A stretch of DNA of 64,000 nucleotides from Phytomonas francai (Eukaryota > Euglenozoa > Kinetoplastea > Trypanosomatida > Trypanosomatidae), in assembly GCA_001766655.1 (NCBI GenBank), contig MJCC01000010.1:6533-70532 (forward strand), given 5' to 3'. Every line of letters starts with the position of its first letter. Position 1 is the stretch's first letter. The notes below the pieces were generated by a model, which was given only the letters and a program-made list of their open reading frames with translations, ran no database searches and was not told the origin of the DNA. Positions 57,624 through 64,000 of the stretch are shown in pieces. The translations under genes and the position numbers were made by a program.

Positions 57624-58407
57624 AAAGAAAAATATCTAGATATGGAAAAATATTGATGCTAATGATAAGTTAAGATATGAAATGTGATTCGGTAGTAAGT
57701 CTAAAAGATATTCAATGATATATACTTCTATATTTATATAAACAAATAATTAATAACAGCACGTCAACTCCTACCAAAACAAAAAAGGAAATTAGCCTAC
57801 CAATAGCTAAATTTTATTTTTAATATAGTGTGAAGAAAATTTAAAAAGTGGAATTCTGAATTTTTGTAAAATAGGATATCAAAATTAATTGCAATGATTA
57901 ATCCCAGTATGGATTGAGTAATCCGTTCGAAAAGACACAGTTCAAACGCAAAAAGAAACGATACAATTACAAGCGTGTTGCAGTAATTTTCGAGGAGACA
58001 ACATAAAAACACTGAGAAATAACAAATCAAAATATGAAAGGAGCACAGCAGATTCAAAACCATAAGCTTGGGTGCCACATAGCAAACCGCCTCACAATAC
58101 AACAAAATAAGATATTTATGTGAATTATTTAAACATGCATTCTCGTTTTTTTTGTGTAATTATTATTCCCTCTAGAAAGAGTCCCTACATTCATAATTAA
58201 CTTACGCACGTAGCAAAGAAGACATATGCCTGCCCTGCCCATGTCCAAAAGAAATAAGGGTCCTCTCCGTTAAATGAAAGTAATTATCCACATACTGAAC
58301 TCTATTATTTTACCTAATAAGATTGCCAAAGATGCGTACACACGCTTGTCGCTTTAATGAACTAGAGCAGGGTTCCTACAATGCAATTTGACACATTTTT
58401 CCCTGTG
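57624..58407. other. AT-rich intergenic region
   Basis: A hydrophobic 102-codon minus frame (58105-57797) begins at TTG and follows AT-rich composition; I do not accept it. Nothing else seen. Confidence 0.5.
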
Positions 58408-61197
58408 CTACAAGAGCTGCCGTTTGTTGGTGAGTACCCGAACCAGTAGCATCGTGTTGGGTAACACATCCGTCTTCCTTAATATCATTGGTGTTTTGCC
58501 TCCCTTTAGTATATCAAGTGCCTCAAAACGAACAATTTTGCCGTCTGCAATTTTTTCATGAGCCATGGCTGAAAACACATCATCAGCTGTAGTTCCCGGT
58601 ATAAAGAGTAAGCAATGCTTGAGTGATGGAATAACGGGTTGGAACGCACTGACAGGGTACACCTGCACAGATGTACATCGCTCTATGGCTTCTGCAATAA
58701 CATCTTGTACCCCTGTTGAAGACATCCCAAATGGGATGGGTGCACCAGAACCTGGCATATAAATATCTGCTTTGTTGCAACATTTCTTGGATTCCAGGGT
58801 TTGGAAAAACGCATGTATGTTTTTTAGCCGCTCTGTATCCTCCTTGCTCACACTACTCACATCTGACGACCGATCAATAAAGTTCGACGCTCCGGAAACA
58901 TACTCAACAAATCCTTTTTTACGCAATGTCAAAAGATCCGATTCAATCTTGGAGGACATGCAAAGAAAACGTTCGTTTGGATATCTTAGGCGCAGCTCCT
59001 CAACTAGAACCTTGGCTGTCGGCAAGTCTACTTTGTTCAGAGCTACGACTATGGGAAACCGCAAGCGAATGAAAACAGCAACGAGTAAATGCAGCTCCCT
59101 GGGGCCCCAGGTTTTGAGTTGGGCTTGAAGCATCGTATCGTTGGCAATGCCGATGCGCTTCAAAATATCATCCACAAAGGATGGTGAAGCACGATACCCA
59201 CTGAACATGGTTCGAAGCTTTTTGGGCGTTCGTAGAATTGCCTCCCACTTAGCACGGAGGTTGTCATAAATCCAATTATGAACCTCTTTGTGGACCCATG
59301 TGATGTCATCAAGAGTGGAACCTTGGCCTGGAGCACATAAAGACCCACTAGCATCTGTCGTACCTGCCCCGTCCACGACGTGCACCAGTACACACGCATC
59401 ACATAGATCATTCAGGAACTGATTTCCTTTCCCCTTCCCTTGATAAGCCCCTTGAACGAGACCTGCTACGTCCTTTACCAGAATTGGATGACGCCGGTAA
59501 TCGTTCCTGCCGCGAACAGTTACATGGCCGTAACGTGCGCCACACTCCACAATGCTAATGGTAAGGTCGGGTGATAGTTTTGCCCTTTGTTGGGTGCACT
59601 CCGTACTTTGAAAAAGAGCACTACACGGACATCGAATTGGTCCAAACATGGTTCCAATATTTGGCTCGATAGTGGTAAAGGGAAAAGCTGCCACATGCGC
59701 AGCCTCACTTTCACTTTGAGGATCCGTAATGGCATTGAAGAACGTGCTCTTTCCCGAACTAGGCTTACCAATGAGACCAATTATTGGGGTCCACGTGCCG
59801 CCGCCCCTTTGGGTCGCTAAACCCTCCCCTGCCAACGTCCCATTACACGAGGCTTGAACGTCTACCTGATCCATTTGGCCAAATCTATTTGGCAAAGATG
59901 ACATACGGTGGAAAATAGTGTTGGTCTTCTCTTCCGCTTCTAAAATGTACAGTGAACGCTTCGCATCGTCCTCAGATGTCCATTCACTTACCATGTCCTT
60001 TTTAGTCAATGAAGTAGTATCAGCGTCATCGTCTCGGTCTGTATTACAAATGTGAGAAGCAAATACATCCTGCAAAAATGGCATTGACTCACGCACCTGT
60101 TCATTGCCAAACATACGAGCTAGGAGTATTCGGCTGCACAAGTCCGAATTCTCAAGCATGTATCCCGTGCAACGTGCAACTACATCAGCGCACCATCGCT
60201 CAAACCCTGTATGCCTTGTTGCAGGACCCCCAACGATGCTCAGGGCTGGTGGCACCGCCAGATGTCGCCGCGGGATGTGAAACTGGAGACCAAGCCGTGC
60301 AAGAGCGCATGACGCCTGCCCGTCGGGAAGTTGATCCTCGTCCAGGAGCGGCAGAGTCACAATGGTGTCCAAAGAACGACGACTATTACACACACATTCA
60401 TCACCATACATCGTAGAAATCATCTCAAGCTCGTTCTCACGTTCCTCATTAAATATTTGTTCAACTTCTGTGTCTTCATGAAGTCCCTTGATCAAAACTC
60501 GAATGGCTGAAAACAATACCTGCAACTGCGGGACACTGTGGAAATGCTCATGCAGCAACACCTCCGCCGTTGGACCACATGCTGCAGCAAAGGCAATACT
60601 CTCATCAAGTAGAACAATCTTGTCCTTCTTACCTATAACGTGCAGAGAACGAATATCACCTAGAAAGGATTGATCAGTACTACTGCTGTGCTTTGTTTTA
60701 GAGGCCTGTAGTTTTGTGTATTGATCCAGCATATCTGTACCAGCGAAGACCTTTCTGGGGTCTGGAGTGCCAATAAAAATTACCGCTTTTAAGTTGCTGG
60801 CTTCCTCAGGATGTCGCATAAGATATCGGCAAATCATCAGGCCACCTTGGGAAAATCCAAGCAAAATATCTGGAAAGGGCTCCCTTTGTATACGTTCATC
60901 CAATAATCGATCACTATCAGCATAATTTGAACACACACTATTTTCATCGATATCTGAACCTACCGCTACATCTTCATTCAAAGTAATGGGTCCATCTGAT
61001 TTATTACGAACAGAGCAGCACCACGATCGCGTGTGCATATCATCTTCGGGGTGAAGAAGAGGAAGCAAAAAAGGAGCCTCGAGAAATTCAAAGGAAGCCA
61101 CATCATCCAAAGCATCGACTAATTTACTGAGTTGGTTTTGAAATATCTCCACGGTTTGGCGGCTACCATGCAGACATAAAACAACCTTCTTCTTCAT
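58408..61197 (-). CDS. FSH1-type serine hydrolase / RWD / YchF-like GTPase fusion
   Basis: This 929-residue protein has three parts. Residues 1-240 form an alpha/beta hydrolase of the FSH1 family: KVVLCLHG, nucleophile S116 in GFSQGG, acid D192 in VIGKKDKIV and a His at 216-220 (HEHFH). Residues about 250-385 start with ELEMISTMYGDE, the opening helix-and-YGD of an RWD domain. Residues about 470-929 are a translation-factor class GTPase: P-loop GKPSSGKST (477-484) then FFNAI, FPFTTIEPN (505-513), CPC, switch DVAGLVQGAYQGKGKG (576-591), NKVD (721-724) and MSSK, ending in a TGS-like beta-rich domain (about 850-926). The CPC and FTTIEPN features match the archaeal-type YchF subfamily known also from fungi rather than OLA1. 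All catalytic and binding residues are present. The role is unknown; ribosome association is inferred from the GTPase and RWD parts. Confidence 0.82.
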   Translation of the reverse strand: MKKKVVLCLHGSRQTVEIFQNQLSKLVDALDDVASFEFLEAPFLLPLLHPEDDMHTRSWCCSVRNKSDGPITLNEDVAVGSDIDENSVCSNYADSDRLLDERIQREPFPDILLGFSQGGLMICRYLMRHPEEASNLKAVIFIGTPDPRKVFAGTDMLDQYTKLQASKTKHSSSTDQSFLGDIRSLHVIGKKDKIVLLDESIAFAAACGPTAEVLLHEHFHSVPQLQVLFSAIRVLIKGLHEDTEVEQIFNEERENELEMISTMYGDECVCNSRRSLDTIVTLPLLDEDQLPDGQASCALARLGLQFHIPRRHLAVPPALSIVGGPATRHTGFERWCADVVARCTGYMLENSDLCSRILLARMFGNEQVRESMPFLQDVFASHICNTDRDDDADTTSLTKKDMVSEWTSEDDAKRSLYILEAEEKTNTIFHRMSSLPNRFGQMDQVDVQASCNGTLAGEGLATQRGGGTWTPIIGLIGKPSSGKSTFFNAITDPQSESEAAHVAAFPFTTIEPNIGTMFGPIRCPCSALFQSTECTQQRAKLSPDLTISIVECGARYGHVTVRGRNDYRRHPILVKDVAGLVQGAYQGKGKGNQFLNDLCDACVLVHVVDGAGTTDASGSLCAPGQGSTLDDITWVHKEVHNWIYDNLRAKWEAILRTPKKLRTMFSGYRASPSFVDDILKRIGIANDTMLQAQLKTWGPRELHLLVAVFIRLRFPIVVALNKVDLPTAKVLVEELRLRYPNERFLCMSSKIESDLLTLRKKGFVEYVSGASNFIDRSSDVSSVSKEDTERLKNIHAFFQTLESKKCCNKADIYMPGSGAPIPFGMSSTGVQDVIAEAIERCTSVQVYPVSAFQPVIPSLKHCLLFIPGTTADDVFSAMAHEKIADGKIVRFEALDILKGGKTPMILRKTDVLPNTMLLVRVLTNKRQLL

Positions 61198-61594
61198 AAT
61201 CTATACGTATCACTGTTTTTAATTTCGCATTCAGAAACTCATGTTTCAATTTCAATGTGTCAACGCCCGTTAATAAATTTTTAAAATGATAGAGTATAGG
61301 AGAAAAAAAAACTAAAACTTACCTTTTCTAAATTCATTTTTAAATGAATAGGAACAAGTGAGATTCATACTCAAAGAAGGCTCCCATTTTTGCTTTTACC
61401 TATATGGTTTCCAAATTTATTTCATACGACACATGTTAGAGGATCACTCGCTGCAAGGCAGAGGAAAAAAAGGTGCGCAGAATGGAAGCATTATCATCAA
61501 TTACTTAAGGAGCAATATCTCCTCCATTCTATATTGCGTCATCAAGTTCATCTTTAGTTCGCCACTGGCTTTTCACATTCCTCAAAGCTTTCAT
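61198..61594. other. Intergenic region
   Basis: AT-rich near the hydrolase-GTPase start, with A-rich runs near 61302-61312. No gene seen. Confidence 0.5.
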
Positions 61595-63886
61595 CTAGGC
61601 CGCATGTGTCTGTTGTATGTCGTGTTGATTATTAATTTGACGATTGGCAAAGTAATACAAAAGCTCGGCATGGTGACGGCACTTTCTTTCACCATTCTCG
61701 GATAAAAGGGTCTTCTCGTTCTGACGCGGTGTGCAGCTACACTGTAAAGCGCGCAACACACTACTCCACGGAGACATTCCACTGCTATTGTTACGTGCTT
61801 GGTTGAAAATAATAGGTCGTAGATCAACAGCAAGGGACACGTAGATATACTGCCGCATCCAACTTGACACTTCAAATTGCAGATACCCCAACGTGGAACA
61901 CGAATATCCCTTTATATAGTCCGATGAGCTGCTACGAACCACGTCGACAGCTGTGCGAAATACGGACGGAGTGAAAAATGTAGAAAGAAAATTGAAAAAA
62001 AAACTACGGAACAGCTCCCCTGAACCTGTGGGTAGCACCACAAGGGGTGATTGAGAAGCAAACAGTCGCATCTCTCGAGATATAGCACATGCAAAACACA
62101 ACTCCTGTCTGGAGACCGGACGCACAAGAGCATAGCAGATACGTGCCGATAAGACGTAAGATGAAATTGGTGCGTGCAGCATCTTAAGCACGCGCAAGAC
62201 AAGCTCTGGACGACGAGCGTTTGTTGCCAATGTCTGCGCAAGGCCGTTCCAGGAGCAGAGGTAAGAAAAAATGAGTTCCCGTTGTTCATCAACGCTGCTT
62301 CCAGTGCGTCGGTATTGCTGCGCAGCTGCTGCAGACCCTATCCATAAGCCAAAATCGACATTACCAGCATTTTGACTTTTCCTTGATGTTTTGGTCACAC
62401 CAGCACAGACCTTGACGATGCAGCGAGCACATTCTTTAAGTGTGTGTTTCATGTGGTGGATAGGAATGCCAAGAGTTTTCAAGGCATTCCAGCACGTCTT
62501 AGAATAGCACAATGCGTAGCTATTGGATGGGTTAACTGCAAAAGAATCGCACAGGTGATGTAAGGCTACTGTTTGTAGCAATGCAAGCTTCACACTATGC
62601 CCCCGTTTTTGGCCATTATGCATGACAGCCTGCATTGCATTGGTGCTGAGAACGCCCTTGGATATGTTCTGATGAACAGTGCGCTTTCCCTTCTGTGTTT
62701 CTTTCGGATCGGATGATTTCTTGCTAATCGAGGCACATGCCGAAAATTCATCATCATCCTCAATGGGGCAGATTCCGAAAATTGGTAGAATCAATGCATG
62801 CTCCGCATACGGTCGAAGTGTCCACCATAAGAGACTCTTCTCCAACGCACTTGCATTGTCTGCCATCAGAACAATGAGACGTCGATAAGGTGGTGGCAAA
62901 GAGGGAGTAGAGGACTCAACTCTGGGACTTTTTGATATACCCGACGATGCCTCTGTTTCCATAGCCCCAGACCAGTGTGCAAGCAAATGTCGCAGGGCTG
63001 CCGCGCGCACCTCGTCCGTATAGTCGTCGCTGCACACCTCAACGAAAAGACAAGCCATGTTGTGCGGCAACATGCATGGTTGCGGCATAACCAACTGCTC
63101 ACCACCCAATCCCTCCCGGTGTTCTGATGGTTTTCTCTTCTTAAAAGAGACTACAGGGCTTGGTTGTGGTGAAGCGCAAGACGTCTCCAAAGCTTGAATA
63201 TTGGACGTCCGTTGCCGTTTTCGGGAAACAGCAGACACATTCTGAGAATCTTTGTCTAATTGAGAACCAATTTCCTGTAATGCGGATGAAATGGTTTTCG
63301 AAAAGCGAAGATGCAGTGGCAGATCATCTGCTTTTACTGATGTAGAATCAGCCACCCCATGAGGTAAGTCATTTTTATTTTCTTCGCTGTCCTTTGCGCG
63401 GTAATTTTGATTTGATTTGCTCTTACGACTTTTTTTGGATATCTGCGATTGGTTATCTAGGCTCAGTTGAGACACACTCATCGAATTCACATCAAATTCG
63501 AACTTCTTCAGTATGTCATATTCGCCATAGCTCAGAAATCCAGAGAGTCTCATTCGATGGTAATTTTTCGAAAACCTTTTAACCTCCATCATTAACTCAT
63601 TTCTCTGAGGAATTTCAGACGCTGGGCTGTCGAAATGGTCCACAATCTGCTCAGGAAGTGCGTAACTCGGTGGTTGAGTACTTTTAAGAATCAGTTGTTT
63701 TTCTGATGTATTGTTCTCTAATGATGATGAATCTATGACTTGAGATACTTTGTCCTCAAACACTTCCACATTCGCACGCTGTGTCGTTGATGCTAAGGTC
63801 ATCCCTGATAGGAAAGGAGGATCGTTGGAAGCCTTCAGAATAGACAACTCATAGGAAACTTTTGAGGTGCTATATATGTTACTCAT
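61595..63886 (-). CDS. Hypothetical protein with nuclear-localisation-like motifs
   Basis: This is a 763-residue frame from ATG 63886. The N-terminal about 260 residues are polar and likely disordered with basic clusters (SKKSRKSKSNQN, SRKRQR, SFKKRKPS) that resemble nuclear localisation signals. From about residue 265 the sequence is helical and folded (CLFVEVCSDDYTDEVRAAAL is HEAT-like; YRRLIVLMADNASALEKSLL), with many Cys residues near the C-terminus (ALQCSCTPRQNE, KCRHHAELLYY). I do not recognise the family. A nuclear role is inferred only from the basic clusters. Confidence 0.6.
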   Translation of the reverse strand: MSNIYSTSKVSYELSILKASNDPPFLSGMTLASTTQRANVEVFEDKVSQVIDSSSLENNTSEKQLILKSTQPPSYALPEQIVDHFDSPASEIPQRNELMMEVKRFSKNYHRMRLSGFLSYGEYDILKKFEFDVNSMSVSQLSLDNQSQISKKSRKSKSNQNYRAKDSEENKNDLPHGVADSTSVKADDLPLHLRFSKTISSALQEIGSQLDKDSQNVSAVSRKRQRTSNIQALETSCASPQPSPVVSFKKRKPSEHREGLGGEQLVMPQPCMLPHNMACLFVEVCSDDYTDEVRAAALRHLLAHWSGAMETEASSGISKSPRVESSTPSLPPPYRRLIVLMADNASALEKSLLWWTLRPYAEHALILPIFGICPIEDDDEFSACASISKKSSDPKETQKGKRTVHQNISKGVLSTNAMQAVMHNGQKRGHSVKLALLQTVALHHLCDSFAVNPSNSYALCYSKTCWNALKTLGIPIHHMKHTLKECARCIVKVCAGVTKTSRKSQNAGNVDFGLWIGSAAAAQQYRRTGSSVDEQRELIFSYLCSWNGLAQTLATNARRPELVLRVLKMLHAPISSYVLSARICYALVRPVSRQELCFACAISREMRLFASQSPLVVLPTGSGELFRSFFFNFLSTFFTPSVFRTAVDVVRSSSSDYIKGYSCSTLGYLQFEVSSWMRQYIYVSLAVDLRPIIFNQARNNSSGMSPWSSVLRALQCSCTPRQNEKTLLSENGERKCRHHAELLYYFANRQINNQHDIQQTHAA

Positions 63887-64000
63887 GTTGTATAATTTAA
63901 AGGCGGAATAAGAAAAAGCACAATTTGCTATCTAGCTTATTTAAATTTATGTTGTTTGTTGAGATTTGAATATTTTAAATAAATGGCAATCGCATCCTAA

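Noticed and set aside
57797..58105. Hydrophobic 102-codon minus frame
   Set aside because: Starts at TTG, composition follows AT-rich DNA, no conserved motif.

Overview
The window looks like nuclear DNA of a kinetoplastid flagellate, most likely a trypanosomatid. Every convincing protein gene lies on the minus strand, runs as one long uninterrupted reading frame, and is spaced as in a polycistronic transcription unit read from right to left. Polypyrimidine-AG motifs that resemble spliced-leader acceptors sit in front of several starts. Dihydrolipoamide dehydrogenase and TCP-1 alpha lie near each other; from memory (not checked) they are also near neighbours on Leishmania chromosome 32 and T. 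brucei chromosome 11. TGG encodes Trp and the long frames contain no internal stops, so the standard code applies. The non-coding DNA is AT-rich, full of homopolymers and microsatellites, and often 1-3 kb long. The exact genus cannot be named from the sequence alone.

Left end (1-4.7 kb): a 3'-truncated, secreted or surface cysteine-rich protein built of 32-residue CxxC modules, interrupted by a single N where the reading frame jumps. It is followed by a GC-rich plus-strand island with frameshifted coding fragments, one resembling a tyrosine recombinase core and so possibly a decayed TATE-like mobile element. Next come a two-pass membrane protein and a long gene-poor stretch holding an antisense C2HC zinc-finger fragment.

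Middle (8-36 kb): dihydrolipoamide dehydrogenase, an ER-type DnaJ with an in-frame coding-like tail behind three TGA codons, a possible La-motif RNA-binding protein, CCT1, a CDKL-type kinase, a large unknown protein, the dynein-2 light intermediate chain, a GC-rich gene broken at a G9 tract, and IFT22.

Right part (36-64 kb): a coiled-coil protein, COG5, a probable helical-repeat protein, an L51/S25-family mitoribosomal protein, an LRR protein, a giant TPR/IQ protein with a near-identical internal duplication and a suspicious assembly gap, a three-domain FSH hydrolase-RWD-YchF GTPase fusion, and an unknown nuclear-looking protein.

Functionally the region mixes housekeeping (LPD, CCT1, COG5, mitoribosome) with cilium biology (dynein-2 LIC, IFT22, CDKL kinase, possibly the IQ and LRR proteins). 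In such genomes neighbouring genes share transcription rather than a pathway, so co-location alone is weak evidence of joint function. The most unusual items are the FSH-RWD-GTPase fusion, the DnaJ TGA tail, the Cys-rich repeat protein and the duplicated IQ gene.
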